Source: Rhizobium chutanense (GTDB lineage: Bacteria; Pseudomonadota; Alphaproteobacteria; Rhizobiales; Rhizobiaceae). From it: a DNA stretch of 64,000 nt. Below the pieces are notes generated by a model. That model was given only the letters and a program-made list of their open reading frames with translations. It ran no database searches and was not told the origin of the DNA. The position numbers and the translations under genes are program-made. Of this stretch, positions 7,652-17,658 are shown piece after piece; the first letter of the stretch is position 1, and each line of letters starts with the position of its first letter. The stretch spans positions 1-64,000 of the forward strand of contig NZ_NWSV01000003.1 in assembly GCF_002531935.1 (NCBI RefSeq), written 5' to 3'.

Positions 7652-8665
7652 ATGAAACTCGGTTTTCGCGACGGCCTGCTTTACGACGAGAACAGATCGA
7701 ACTGGGACGCAGACGGCCCCAGGCCCATCCGCTGGTCGCTGTGGTATCCCGCTGCCGATGACGCGCGGGAAAGCGATACGGCGGAAAGAAGCTGGTTCCG
7801 GAAGGCGGCAGTCGCCCGCAACGCACCCGCCCGGCCGGCTGCCCGGCCCTACCCCCTCGTCCTGTTGTCGCATGGCACCGGCGGATCCGCGGCCGGACTG
7901 GAGTGGCTGGCACGACGACTGGTCGATCGCGGATTTGCAGCGCTCGGCGTCAGCCATCACGGCAATACCGGCATCGAGCCCTATCGTGCCGAAGGCTTCG
8001 CCTGCCTTTGGGAACGGGCGCCGGATCTGAGCTTCATGCTCGACCGGCATGACCATTGGCTCGGCGATCTCACCGGCCATATCGATACATCCCGTGTTTT
8101 CGCGGCCGGATTTTCGGCCGGCGCTTATAGCGTGATGCTGCTTCTTGGCGCCGTCGCCCAGTTTTCGCAGTTCGACCCGTCGCGGATGAAGCCGGGCGGC
8201 ATGCGCGGGCCGAGAGAATTTCCCGACCTTGCCGATCATATCCCGGCGCTGCTTCGCACCAGCGCTGTGTTTCGCGATTCATGGTCGCGCATGTCGAAAC
8301 CGTATCGCGATGAGAGAATCAAGGCCGCGCTCCTTTGCGCGCCGGGCCGATCGGTTCTCGCTTTCAGCGAGGAAAGCCTGAAAGCCGTGGAGGTGCCCAC
8401 TCTCATCCTGGTCGGTGATGCCGACAGAGCGGCGCCGGCTGAGGAATGCTCGTCATGGCTGAATGTGCGACTTCCGCGCAGCGCTCTCAAAATCTTCGGC
8501 GGCGGGCTTGGACATTATGTTTTCGTGCCGGAGGGCTCGGGGCTGGGTTTTGCCTTTGCCGCAGAACTTTTCACCGATCCTCCGGGGATCGAGCGCGCGG
8601 CCGTTCATGACGAGATTGCCGATCTGTCGGCGGCGCTGTTTCAAAACATCGGCGCAATGGCTTGA
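7652..8665 (+). CDS. Alpha/beta hydrolase, dienelactone hydrolase-like
   Basis: A 337-residue protein of the alpha/beta hydrolase fold. Visible landmarks are the oxyanion-region LLSHGTGGSAAG near residue 73, the nucleophile elbow GFSAGAYS (Ser near residue 145), an Asp in LILVGDADRAAP, and the late His in GGLGHYVF. This order matches COG4188-type predicted dienelactone hydrolases. The substrate is unknown. GGAAAGG at 7634-7640 is too close to the ATG at 7643, so the ATG at 7652 is preferred, though 7643 remains possible. Confidence 0.72.
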   Translation: MKLGFRDGLLYDENRSNWDADGPRPIRWSLWYPAADDARESDTAERSWFRKAAVARNAPARPAARPYPLVLLSHGTGGSAAGLEWLARRLVDRGFAALGVSHHGNTGIEPYRAEGFACLWERAPDLSFMLDRHDHWLGDLTGHIDTSRVFAAGFSAGAYSVMLLLGAVAQFSQFDPSRMKPGGMRGPREFPDLADHIPALLRTSAVFRDSWSRMSKPYRDERIKAALLCAPGRSVLAFSEESLKAVEVPTLILVGDADRAAPAEECSSWLNVRLPRSALKIFGGGLGHYVFVPEGSGLGFAFAAELFTDPPGIERAAVHDEIADLSAALFQNIGAMA

Positions 8666-8670
8666 GTAAA

Positions 8671-8698
8671 GGAAAAGCCCCGTTTCCGGGGCTTTTCC
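8671..8698. terminator. Bidirectional Rho-independent terminator
   Basis: GGAAAAGCCCCG-TTTC-CGGGGCTTTTCC is a perfect 12-bp stem with a TTTC loop. A/T runs lie on both sides of the GC core, so it can work on both strands. It sits between the convergent hydrolase gene and prfB. Confidence 0.85.
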
Positions 8699-8719
8699 TC
8701 TCGATCCTGCTTTTACATG

Positions 8720-9851
8720 TCAGTCGACATCCTCGACGACCGCGTCGGCGGCGCCGCTGATGCGGTGGGCAAGAGCGGCTTCCATGAACTCGTTCAGATC
8801 GCCGTCGAGCACGTCGTCAGGCGCGGTGCTGGCAACGCCGGTGCGCAGGTCCTTGACCAGCTGGTAGGGCTGCAGAACGTAGGAGCGGATCTGATGGCCC
8901 CAGCCGATATCCGTCTTGGAGGCGGCTTCGGCGTTGGCGGCATCCTCACGCTTCTTCAGCTCCGCTTCGTACATGCGGGCACGCAGCATGTCCCAGGCCT
9001 TGGCGCGGTTCTTGTGCTGCGAACGCTCCTGCTGGCACTGCACGACGATACCGGTCGGCATATGGGTGATGCGCACGGCCGAGTCCGTCGTGTTGACGTG
9101 CTGGCCGCCGGCGCCCGACGAACGATAGGTATCGATGCGGCAGTCGCTTTCGTTGATCTCGATCTGGATCGAGTCGTCGACGACGGGATAGACCCAGATC
9201 GACGAGAAGGAGGTGTGGCGACGCGCGTTGCTGTCGTAGGGCGAGATGCGCACCAGCCGGTGCACGCCCGATTCCGTCTTCAGCCAGCCATAGGCATTGT
9301 GGCCCTTGACGAGCAGGGTCGCGGATTTGATGCCCGCTTCTTCGCCGTCGTGGACTTCGAGAAGCTCGACCTTGAAACGCTGGCGTTCGGCCCAACGGGT
9401 GTACATGCGCAGCAGCATGTTCGCCCAGTCCTGGCTTTCGGTGCCGCCGGCGCCGGAATGCACTTCGAGATAGGTGTCGTTGCTGTCGGCCTCGCCGGAG
9501 AGCATCGCTTCCACCTGGCGGCGGGCAGCTTCGGCCTTCAAGGCCTTCAGCGTGTCCTCGGCTTCCTTGACGACGCCCTGGTCGCCCTCTTCCTCGCCAA
9601 GCTCGATCAACTCGATATTGTCGTTCAGCTGCTGTTCGAGCTGCCTGACGCCATTGATGCCGTCATCGAGCTGCTGGCGCTCGCGCATCAGCTTCTGGGC
9701 TTCCTGCGCATCGTTCCAGAGGTTCGGATCCTCTGCCTTGTTGTTCAACCAGTCCAGTCGTCTTATCGCCTGGTCCCAGTCAAAGATGCCTCCTCAGCAG
9801 GGTGATAGCCTGCTTGGTTTCATCGACCACGTTTTCGATTTCGGCTCGCAT
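8720..9851 (-). CDS. prfB: Peptide chain release factor 2, programmed +1 frameshift
   Basis: RF2 recognises UAA and UGA stop codons and releases the nascent chain. The gene starts at 9851 with [19 protein letters not shown]. Codon 23 is CTT (9783-9785), followed by an in-frame TGA (9780-9782). Skipping one base (T at 9782) joins GAC and restores a frame that runs to 8720, giving 376 residues. An AGGAGG stimulator (9789-9794) lies three bases before CTT, matching the E. coli autoregulatory site layout. The GGQ catalytic loop ([10 protein letters not shown]) is present. The stop-recognition tripeptide region reads SPYDSNARR where E. coli has SPF. Confidence 0.96.
9779..9794 (-). promoter_or_regulatory. 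RF2 programmed frameshift site
   Basis: On the minus strand it reads AGGAGG-CAT-CTT-TGA-C. It combines the internal Shine-Dalgarno-like stimulator, the slippery CTT and the poor-context TGA. Low RF2 lets the ribosome slip +1 and make more RF2, a well-known autoregulatory loop. Confidence 0.93.
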
Positions 9852-10008
9852 TTTCCTGCTTTTCTGTAACGTCTTCTTCGAATGCTGGTCTGCGTCTTTG
9901 TTTGACGCAAATTCCGGACGCAAAACCGCTGTGCACTTTTGCTGGAATTGCTGTAGAGACGCCCGCCGCGGATGTAAAGGCCGCAGCGGGCGTCCAAAAA
10001 TTCGGCGG

Positions 10009-12468
10009 TCAGAACAGGCCGGGTGTGCCGGTCTGGACGGCCTGGTTGGCCTGCGGCGAGGTCTTCAGGATCTCCTCCGGCGCCATGGTGCCGTCCATGC
10101 CGATGACGGAGAAGCTGTCCGCCGGGCCGGTGCCGGGCTTGAAGGCCTCGATGATGGTGTTCGGATCGCCGTCGGCCGCTGCCATGCCGGTCTTGCGGTC
10201 GATCGAAATCAGGTTCATGCCCGCCGGGATGACGAATTTCGATTCCGGCGTATCCTGGACGGCAGCCTGCATGAATTCGTTGAAGATCGGGGCGGAAAGA
10301 CCGCCGCCGGTGCCGCCGCGGCCGAGTGGGGCCGGCGTATCGAAGCCCATATAGAGGCCGGCGACCAGATCCGGCGTGAAGCCGACGAACCAGGCGTCCT
10401 TCTCGTCGTTGGTCGTGCCGGTCTTGCCGGCGACGTCGCGGCCGCCGAGATCGACCTTGCCGGCGGCGGTGCCGCGCTGGATGACGCCCTGCATCATCGA
10501 TGTGATCTGGTAGGCGGTCATCGGGTCGAGAACGGTTTCGCGATTGTCGACGACGTTGGGCTCTTCCTGGTTCTGCCAGTCACCGGCATTGCAGCCTTCG
10601 CAAAGACGCTCCTCATGCTTGAAGATCGTCTTGCCGTAGCGGTCCTGGATGCGGTCGATCAAGGTCGGCTTGATCTGCTTGCCGCCATTGGCGATGACCG
10701 AATAGGCCGAGACCATCCGCAGCACCGTCGTGTCGCCGGCGCCGAGCGACATGGAGAGAACCGGCAGCATGTGATCGTAGATGCCGAAGCGCTCGGCATA
10801 TTCGGCGACGATGTTCATGCCGAGATCGTTGGCGAGGCGCACCGTCATCAGGTTGCGCGAATGCTCGATGCCCGAGCGCAGCGTCGACGGGCCGCCGACC
10901 TCGCCGCCGTAGTTTTCCGGTTTCCAGACCTGGCCGCCCGAGACGATCTCGATCGGCGCATCCATGATGACGGAAGCCGGCGTATAGCCGTTGTCCATTG
11001 CCGCGGCGTAGACGAAGGGCTTGAACGACGAGCCCGGCTGGCGCATCGCCTGGGTGGCGCGGTTAAATTCGGACTGCGAATAGGAGAAGCCGCCGACCAT
11101 GGCGAGCACGCGGCCGGTCTTCGGGTCCATGGCGACCAGACCGCCCTGCACCTTCGGCGGCTGCTGCAGGCGATAGGACGTAGAGGCGTCGCCGCCGAGC
11201 TTTGCGACATAGACGACGTCCCCCGGGGCGACGGCGCCGACCGGCGATTTCGTCGTCTTGCGGGCACCGTCGGACGAACGGAACGCCCATTGCATGTTCT
11301 TGGCTTCGATCGTGCCGCGCTGACGGTCGGCGGACACCTTGCCGCTTGCATCCTTGGCCGGCTGCAGGCCGATGTCGACGGTGGCATCGGACACGGCGAG
11401 CACGACGGCAAGCTGCCATTCCGGCACGTCGGACAAGGCGGGAATATCGGCAAGCGCCTTGCCCCAGTCACCGCTTGCATCGATCTGCTTGATCGGGCCG
11501 TGGAAACCGCGGCGCTCGTCATAGGTGACAAGTCCGTCCTGCAGCGCCTTGCGGGCAGCGAGCTGCATCTGCGGATCGAGCGAGGTGCGCACCGAAAGGC
11601 CGCCCTCATAGAGGACCTTCTCGCCATATTGGTCGATCAGCTGGCGGCGCACCGCTTCGGCGAAATAATCCGAAGCGAAAAGCGATGGGCCGGTCGAGCG
11701 GGCCGTGACGCCGAGCGGCTGCTTCTTGGCTTCCTCGCCGTCGCTCTGGCTGACATAGCCGTTCTCGACCATGCGGTCGATCACCCAGTTGCGGCGCTCA
11801 AGCGCTGCTTCCGGGTGGCGGAAAGGATGGTAATTGGCAGGCCCCTTCGGCAGCGAGGCGAGATAGGCCGCCTCGGCGACGGTCAGCTCGGTCACGGATT
11901 TGTTGAAATAGGTGAGTGCGGCGCCGGCAATGCCGTAGGAATTCATGCCGAAGAAGATCTCGTTCAGATAGAGCTCGAGGATCTTGTCCTTGCTGTAGGC
12001 CTGTTCGATACGGAAGGAGAGGATCGCTTCCTTGATCTTGCGGTCGATCGTCTGGTCCGAGCTCAAAAGGAAATTCTTGGCCACCTGCTGAGTGATCGTC
12101 GAGGCGCCGACCGGGCGGCGGCCGGAACCGAAATTCTGCAGGTTGACGAGGATTGCGCGGCCGAGACCGGTGAGATCGACACCCGGATGATTGTAGAAGT
12201 TCTTGTCTTCAGCCGAGAGGAAAGCGGCCTTCACGCGGTCGGGGATGGCCTGGATCGGCAGGAAGAGACGCTTTTCCTTGGCGTATTCGGCCATCAGAGC
12301 GCCGTTGCCGGCGTGGACGCGGGTGGTTACCGGCGGCGCGTAGCTGTTCAGAACGGCGTAGTCCGGGAGATCCTTCGCGACGTTGGCGAGATAAATGGCA
12401 ACACCCGCCGCCGCGACCAGAAACAGGACGCAGGCCATTCCGAAGAAATATCCAAAAAGTCTAACCAT
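10009..12468 (-). CDS. mrcA: Penicillin-binding protein 1A (class A PBP)
   Basis: This bifunctional enzyme of 819 residues polymerises glycan strands and cross-links peptides on the periplasmic face. The N-terminus has one membrane anchor (residues 7-29). The GT51 transglycosylase domain follows with SAEDKNFYNHPGVD and GASTITQQVAKNF. An OB-like linker comes next, then the transpeptidase domain with the active-site SxxK in QPGSSFKPF, SxN in HSRNLM, and KTGTT. The tail is short and Pro/Gly-rich. The gene lies upstream of prfB and downstream of the amidase gene, all on the minus strand. Confidence 0.95.
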   Translation of the reverse strand: MVRLFGYFFGMACVLFLVAAAGVAIYLANVAKDLPDYAVLNSYAPPVTTRVHAGNGALMAEYAKEKRLFLPIQAIPDRVKAAFLSAEDKNFYNHPGVDLTGLGRAILVNLQNFGSGRRPVGASTITQQVAKNFLLSSDQTIDRKIKEAILSFRIEQAYSKDKILELYLNEIFFGMNSYGIAGAALTYFNKSVTELTVAEAAYLASLPKGPANYHPFRHPEAALERRNWVIDRMVENGYVSQSDGEEAKKQPLGVTARSTGPSLFASDYFAEAVRRQLIDQYGEKVLYEGGLSVRTSLDPQMQLAARKALQDGLVTYDERRGFHGPIKQIDASGDWGKALADIPALSDVPEWQLAVVLAVSDATVDIGLQPAKDASGKVSADRQRGTIEAKNMQWAFRSSDGARKTTKSPVGAVAPGDVVYVAKLGGDASTSYRLQQPPKVQGGLVAMDPKTGRVLAMVGGFSYSQSEFNRATQAMRQPGSSFKPFVYAAAMDNGYTPASVIMDAPIEIVSGGQVWKPENYGGEVGGPSTLRSGIEHSRNLMTVRLANDLGMNIVAEYAERFGIYDHMLPVLSMSLGAGDTTVLRMVSAYSVIANGGKQIKPTLIDRIQDRYGKTIFKHEERLCEGCNAGDWQNQEEPNVVDNRETVLDPMTAYQITSMMQGVIQRGTAAGKVDLGGRDVAGKTGTTNDEKDAWFVGFTPDLVAGLYMGFDTPAPLGRGGTGGGLSAPIFNEFMQAAVQDTPESKFVIPAGMNLISIDRKTGMAAADGDPNTIIEAFKPGTGPADSFSVIGMDGTMAPEEILKTSPQANQAVQTGTPGLF

Positions 12469-12831
12469 ATTTTCAGCTACCGGTCTCTTCGATCTTCAAT
12501 CGGCGCGGACGCAACGATTGCATAGATCAAGGCAATTTGCACGTTGCGCGGCTTACTCCATGAGCGCTACCGCCACAAGCCGATTCCGCGCTCAAGGCTT
12601 AGGAAACATAAGCCGGAGTAACGGCGCGATTGTGAGGAAAATAGGGCTCTGTCCGCCGCATTCACTGCCAACTCGGCGTTTCCCAGGGACTGTCACATCC
12701 AAGCAACGCCCGTGCGCGCCACCAATCGTAAAGCGTCCGCTTCAGAATTCGATTCATGCGATGCACTTTAAGTCTTTGTTTTCATGGATGTCGCCGCCCG
12801 CAACCGCGGCTGGATTTTCGGGCAAAATGCG
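12469..12831. other. mrcA upstream region, no gene seen
   Basis: The 363 bases between the amidase stop and the mrcA start hold only overlapping frames of low coding quality. This is presumably the mrcA promoter and leader region. I cannot place a confident promoter. Confidence 0.4.
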
Positions 12832-14160
12832 TCAGCCGCCATTCGCCAGGACGGCGGCGCGGTATCGCTTCACCGCGTCGGTCAAAAGACCAACGGTCTT
12901 GCCGCGCCAGGTCTCGTCGAGCAGTAGTTTTTCGTCCTCGGCATTCGAAAGGAACCCGAGTTCGAGAAGGATCGATGGCACGTCGGGGGCCTGCAGCACG
13001 CGGAAGCCGGCATGACGGTGCGGATTGTTGATGGTGCCGACCTGATCCTTGAAGGAATTCAGCACGCTCTCGGCCAGCGAGATCGAGAAAGCCTGGGTCT
13101 CGCGCCGCGTCAGATCGAGCAGGATATCGGCGACCTCGGGCGGCTCGGCGACGGTCTCCTTGCCGGCGATCTGGTCGGAGAGGTTTTCACGTTCGGCAAG
13201 GTCGGCGGCGAGCTTGTCGGATGCCTTGTCGGAGATCGTATAGACGGTAGCCCCGCGGATATCCTTCTGCTTCAGCGTGTCGGCATGCAGCGAGATGAAC
13301 AGCCCGGCATGGTTCTGGCGGGCGATCAGCACACGCTGCGAAAGCGACAGGAATTCGTCATCTTCGCGCGTCAGGAAAGCCTTGATGCCCGGCTCCTTGT
13401 TCAACCGGTCGGTCAAGGCCTTGGCGAAGGCGAGCGTCACCTGCTTTTCCTCGGTCTTGGTGTCGACGCCGATCGCCCCGGTATCGATGCCGCCATGGCC
13501 GGCGTCGACGGCGATGACGAAATCGCCGGGGGCGGCCTTCTCGGGCGCCGGAATGGCACTGGTCGTCTGCGCCGCCTCGGTCCGGTCGCTCCAGGATTGC
13601 GTCTTGACCAGCTCGGCAAAGGCCTGCTTGTCGATCATCTCGGCATCGAGCACGAGACGATGCCCCTTGCCGGCCTCGTCGGCCTGCACCTTGGCGAGCG
13701 CCAGCTTCACCGGCCCGGCCGTCGTCAGCACGATGCGGGCGCTTTCCTCGTCCATCTTGCCGTAACGGATATCTTTGAACAGGCCGCGGGCGGCGAGATC
13801 CTTGGCGGGAAAACCGAAGGCGGTCGCCGGCAGGTCGATGACGATGCGTTCGGGATTGGCGATATAGTGGACGGAGAAGTGCGGCTCGCGATCGAAATCG
13901 ATGACGATGCGCGTCCTTGCATCGTCGCCGACGATGCGCGCGCCGTAGGCAAGCAGCGGATCCCCGGCCTCGACGGAAGCAACGACGGTCGCCAGGAGAC
14001 CAGCAGTGAGAAGCGCCGTCAGAACCCGCCTTGCGAAGGTCGATCGCCAACCCGCGGATGTCGCCGTGTTCCGAGCCCTCTTAAACAATAAACCGCCACA
14101 CCCTATCTGTACTGCGATGGAGCCGACTGGGCCGCGGCGAACGTCGCCGTGACGAAACAC
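12832..14160 (-). CDS. amiC: N-acetylmuramoyl-L-alanine amidase, AmiC type
   Basis: The enzyme cuts the amide bond between MurNAc and the stem peptide and helps separate daughter cells. The frame encodes up to 442 residues. A hydrophobic export segment (VLTALLTAGLLATVVAS) is followed by an AMIN domain (about residues 70-170) that targets the septum or peptidoglycan. The Amidase_3 domain (about 215-435) contains zinc-ligand motifs VIAVDAGHGGIDTGAIG and SLHAD and the catalytic Glu in LLELGFLSN. The first 40 residues are unlike a signal peptide, so a TTG start further in is possible. Confidence 0.9.
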   Translation of the reverse strand: MFRHGDVRRGPVGSIAVQIGCGGLLFKRARNTATSAGWRSTFARRVLTALLTAGLLATVVASVEAGDPLLAYGARIVGDDARTRIVIDFDREPHFSVHYIANPERIVIDLPATAFGFPAKDLAARGLFKDIRYGKMDEESARIVLTTAGPVKLALAKVQADEAGKGHRLVLDAEMIDKQAFAELVKTQSWSDRTEAAQTTSAIPAPEKAAPGDFVIAVDAGHGGIDTGAIGVDTKTEEKQVTLAFAKALTDRLNKEPGIKAFLTREDDEFLSLSQRVLIARQNHAGLFISLHADTLKQKDIRGATVYTISDKASDKLAADLAERENLSDQIAGKETVAEPPEVADILLDLTRRETQAFSISLAESVLNSFKDQVGTINNPHRHAGFRVLQAPDVPSILLELGFLSNAEDEKLLLDETWRGKTVGLLTDAVKRYRAAVLANGG

Positions 14161-14712
14161 CGCTTGCGGCCTGCCGAATCGCGATCACTTTATCCCCAGC
14201 TTCTATGCGTTCTGAAATCCATCAATATTATGGCACATTTGGCTTTTCCCTTGCTATTGTGACACAGAAAACATACAACGAATTTTAGGGTAAAGTGTTG
14301 ACGGGATAGAGTCGCCGCGAAGGCTGCCAGCCAGATCAGGACCTGGCGCCACACCGGTCATCGTCCGCCGTCTCATGCGCTTCATCCCTAGAACTGGATC
14401 CTGATTTTCCGGCTTATTGTCGGAATTCATTGGTGGATCAGCCACCACGCTCTCAGGGAGCAAACTCATCGGACCCGAACGGGTCTTCGTATTTGTCGAT
14501 CACGCTTGGTTGTTGATGGTTTCGCAGCAGGTTTTATCTGAAGTGTACAGGCCCCGGACCGACATGGTTCCGGCTGCGGTCTGGCTGCTGCCCTCCCCCT
14601 CGCATCAGGCGCGACTTTCATTATCCGGCGCGGCTACAGTGGACCGCATTTCGTCTGTTTCAACAGCAGTCGGGAATGCGCTCTCGCGGCCACGCCGAGG
14701 AGCACAGCTTAC
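14161..14712. other. amiC-rne divergent intergenic region / long rne leader
   Basis: The 552 bases between the divergent amiC and rne genes hold no convincing protein gene. RNase E genes are commonly controlled through long 5' leaders, so much of the rne-proximal part is probably transcribed. A weak promoter-like pair (TTGTTG, 17 bases, TTTATC near 14512-14540) is visible, but I would not rely on it. Confidence 0.45.
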
Positions 14713-17601
14713 ATGGCAGACAAAATGCTTATCGATGCGTCTCACGAGGAAGAGACGCGCGTCGTTGTCGTTCGCGGGAACCGCATAGAAGAATTTGACT
14801 TCGAGTCCCAGCACAAGAAGCAGATCCGCGGCAACATCTATCTTGCAAAGGTAACGAGGGTCGAGCCCTCGCTGCAGGCCGCCTTCGTCGATTACGGCGG
14901 CAACCGGCATGGCTTCCTGGCCTTCGCCGAAATCCATCCCGACTATTATCAGATACCGCTCGCCGACCGTCAGGCACTGCTTCGGGCCGAAGCCGAGGAG
15001 CATCGCCGCGACGACGATGTCGAGCATGTCGAAACCGCGCCGATGGTCGATCTGTCCAAGCAGGATCAGCCGGATGTCGGCATCGTGCCGGCAGAGGTGC
15101 CGGAAACGGCTGCCGTAGCGGAAGAGCCGGCAGCGGTCGAGGCCGCGGCATCGCCCGAGGCCGCCGAGGAAGCGCCTGTCAAGAAGGCACGGCCGCGCCG
15201 CAGCCGCAAGAAGGCCGCCGAGCCGGCTGCTGAGATGACCGCGACCGAGGATGCCGTTCCGACGGATGTCGAAGCCGAAGGCGCTTCGAGCGTCGACAAC
15301 GAGGATGACGGCTCGACCGGCGGCACGATGGCCGCGGTGGTCGAAACTGACGAGATCTCCGAGGACATCGATACCAACAAGCGTCGCCACGACGATGACG
15401 ACGACGATGACGACCACGGCGAAGAGGAAGTCATCGAATCGGTCGGCGCCGAAGACGCCATGGAAGAAGTGCCGGACCGCGTGCAGCGCAAGCCGCGCAA
15501 GCAGTACCGCATCCAGGAAGTCATCAAGCGCCGCCAGATCCTGCTCGTTCAGGTCGCCAAGGAAGAGCGCGGCAACAAGGGTGCTGCCCTTACCACCTAT
15601 CTCTCGCTCGCCGGCCGCTATTCGGTGCTGATGCCGAACACCGCGCGCGGCGGCGGCATTTCCCGCAAGATCACCAACCCTGCCGACCGCAAGCGCCTGA
15701 AGGAAATCGCGCGCATGCTCGAGGTGCCGCAGGGCATGGGCGTCATCCTGCGTACCGCCGGCGCCAACCGCACCAAGGTCGAGGTCAAGCGCGACTTCGA
15801 ATATCTGATGCGCCTGTGGGAAAACGTGCGCACGCTGACGCTGGCGTCCACGGCTCCCTGCCTCGTCTATGAGGAAGGCTCGCTGATCAAGCGCTCGATC
15901 CGCGACCTCTACAACAAGGATATCGGCGAGATCATCGTTGCCGGCGAAGAAGGCTATCGTGAAGCGAAAGACTTCATGAAGATGCTGATGCCGAGCCATG
16001 CCAAGGTGGTTCAGCCCTATCGCGACATCCACCCGATCTTCTCGCGCTCGGGCATCGAAGCCCAGCTCGACCGCATGCTGCAGCCGCAGGTGACCCTGCG
16101 TTCCGGCGGCTACCTGATCATGAACCAGACGGAAGCGCTGGTTTCGATCGACGTCAACTCCGGCCGCTCGACGCGCGAACACTCGATCGAGGATACCGCG
16201 CTGCAGACCAACCTCGAAGCCGCGGAAGAAATTGCCCGCCAGCTTCGCCTGCGCGACCTTGCCGGCCTGATCGTCATCGACTTCATCGACATGGAAGAGA
16301 AGCGCAACAACCGCGCCGTCGAGAAGAAGCTGAAGGAATGCCTGAAGAACGACCGCGCCCGCATCCAGGTCGGCCGGATCTCGCATTTCGGCCTGCTCGA
16401 AATGTCGCGCCAGCGTATCCGTGCATCGGTTCTCGAATCGACCACGCAGGTCTGCTCGCATTGCGGCGGCAGCGGCCATGTACGTTCGCAGTCCTCCGTC
16501 GCGCTGCATGTGCTGCGCGGCATCGAGGAATATCTGCTGAAGAACACCACGCACAACATCACCGTGCGCACAACGCCTGACATCGCGCTCTACCTGCTCA
16601 ACCACAAGCGCCAGACGATCGTCGATTACGAGAACCGCTTCGGCGTTGCGATCATCATCGATGCGGACGACTCGGTCGGCGCGCAGCATTTCGCGATCGA
16701 TCGCGGCGAGGCGGTGGAAAACCCGGTCAAGATCGAAACGCTCTTCAACTTCGCTGCCATTCCAGAGGATGACGACGACGATATCGTCATCGAGGCGGAT
16801 GAGGACGAAGACGAGGAACTCGAGGAAAAGCCGGCCGTTGCCGAGCGCCCCGCAGCAGTGCGCTCGGAAGGCGAAGGTGACGGCAACCGCAAGCGCAAGC
16901 GCCGCCGGCGCCGCCGCGGCCGCAACGGCAATGCCGAGCAGCCGGTATCGGCCGCAGGCGAAGCCGGGGACGAGGATGAGGACGGTGACGACGAGGGCGG
17001 CGAAGGCGATGAAACCGCCGAAGGCACGCCTGAGACACAGGCTGAAAGCGAAGAATCGCAGCGCCGCAAGCGCCGCCGTCGCGGCAAGCGCGGCGGTCGC
17101 CGCAACCGCGCCGAAGATGGTTCCGAACTGACGGCCGGCGAAGCCGGAGAAGACAATGGCGGCGGCGAGGACGAAGGCGACGACGCTTCGAACGAAACCG
17201 CCCCCAGCGAGGCCGTAGCGATCGAGGCGGTTGCCGAGCAGGCTGACGAAGGTCAGGCCGCAGCGGCCGCCGTCGAGGGTGTGGCCGTCGTCACCGAGGA
17301 TGTGAAGCCCGCCCGTGGCCGCAGCCGCCGCAAACCCGCAGCGGCACCGGTCGAGGAGCCCGTAGCAGAAGCAGCTCCTGTCGCCGAAGCCGAGCCGGAA
17401 CTGGTCGAAGCCTCCGCCGATCTCGAAGCGCCCGCTCGGGAAGATGTCCAGGAAGAGGCAAAGCCGGTTCGCGCCAACCGCGAATCCAATATCTCCTCCT
17501 CCGAGCCGACGGTGAAATCCACCACCCGCGCCGAGAATGGCGACGGCGACGACGGCAAGCCGAAGAAAGCCGGCTGGTGGCAGCGCCGTGGCTTCTTCTG
17601 A
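14713..17601 (+). CDS. rne: Ribonuclease E
   Basis: This endoribonuclease initiates mRNA decay and processes rRNA and tRNA precursors, and its C-terminal tail scaffolds the degradosome. It has 962 residues. An S1 region near residues 36-80 (NIYLAKVTRVEPSLQAAFVDYG) is interrupted by a long acidic, Ala/Glu-rich insert (about 100-250), a feature of alphaproteobacterial RNase E. The catalytic core follows, with the DNase I-like metal motif LIVIDFIDME and the zinc-link CSHCGGSGH. The C-terminal 270 residues alternate Arg-rich and acidic blocks and are intrinsically disordered. AGGAG lies 10 bases before the ATG. Confidence 0.95.
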   Translation: MADKMLIDASHEEETRVVVVRGNRIEEFDFESQHKKQIRGNIYLAKVTRVEPSLQAAFVDYGGNRHGFLAFAEIHPDYYQIPLADRQALLRAEAEEHRRDDDVEHVETAPMVDLSKQDQPDVGIVPAEVPETAAVAEEPAAVEAAASPEAAEEAPVKKARPRRSRKKAAEPAAEMTATEDAVPTDVEAEGASSVDNEDDGSTGGTMAAVVETDEISEDIDTNKRRHDDDDDDDDHGEEEVIESVGAEDAMEEVPDRVQRKPRKQYRIQEVIKRRQILLVQVAKEERGNKGAALTTYLSLAGRYSVLMPNTARGGGISRKITNPADRKRLKEIARMLEVPQGMGVILRTAGANRTKVEVKRDFEYLMRLWENVRTLTLASTAPCLVYEEGSLIKRSIRDLYNKDIGEIIVAGEEGYREAKDFMKMLMPSHAKVVQPYRDIHPIFSRSGIEAQLDRMLQPQVTLRSGGYLIMNQTEALVSIDVNSGRSTREHSIEDTALQTNLEAAEEIARQLRLRDLAGLIVIDFIDMEEKRNNRAVEKKLKECLKNDRARIQVGRISHFGLLEMSRQRIRASVLESTTQVCSHCGGSGHVRSQSSVALHVLRGIEEYLLKNTTHNITVRTTPDIALYLLNHKRQTIVDYENRFGVAIIIDADDSVGAQHFAIDRGEAVENPVKIETLFNFAAIPEDDDDDIVIEADEDEDEELEEKPAVAERPAAVRSEGEGDGNRKRKRRRRRRGRNGNAEQPVSAAGEAGDEDEDGDDEGGEGDETAEGTPETQAESEESQRRKRRRRGKRGGRRNRAEDGSELTAGEAGEDNGGGEDEGDDASNETAPSEAVAIEAVAEQADEGQAAAAAVEGVAVVTEDVKPARGRSRRKPAAAPVEEPVAEAAPVAEAEPELVEASADLEAPAREDVQEEAKPVRANRESNISSSEPTVKSTTRAENGDGDDGKPKKAGWWQRRGFF

Positions 17602-17628
17602 ACGCTGATTTTCGGACGTAAACCCTGA

Positions 17629-17658
17629 AATCCGGCCGCGGCGACGCGGCCGGATTTT
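17629..17658 (+). terminator. Rho-independent terminator of rne
   Basis: AATCCGGCCGCG-GCGA-CGCGGCCGGATT is a perfect 12-bp stem with a GCGA tetraloop, ending in TTTT. It lies 28 bases after the rne stop. Confidence 0.85.

Noticed and set aside
9802-12525. A 907-codon plus-strand open frame
   Set aside because: It is the antisense shadow of mrcA. The minus strand has all PBP1A motifs, while the plus-strand translation is His/Arg/Gly-rich without any domain.
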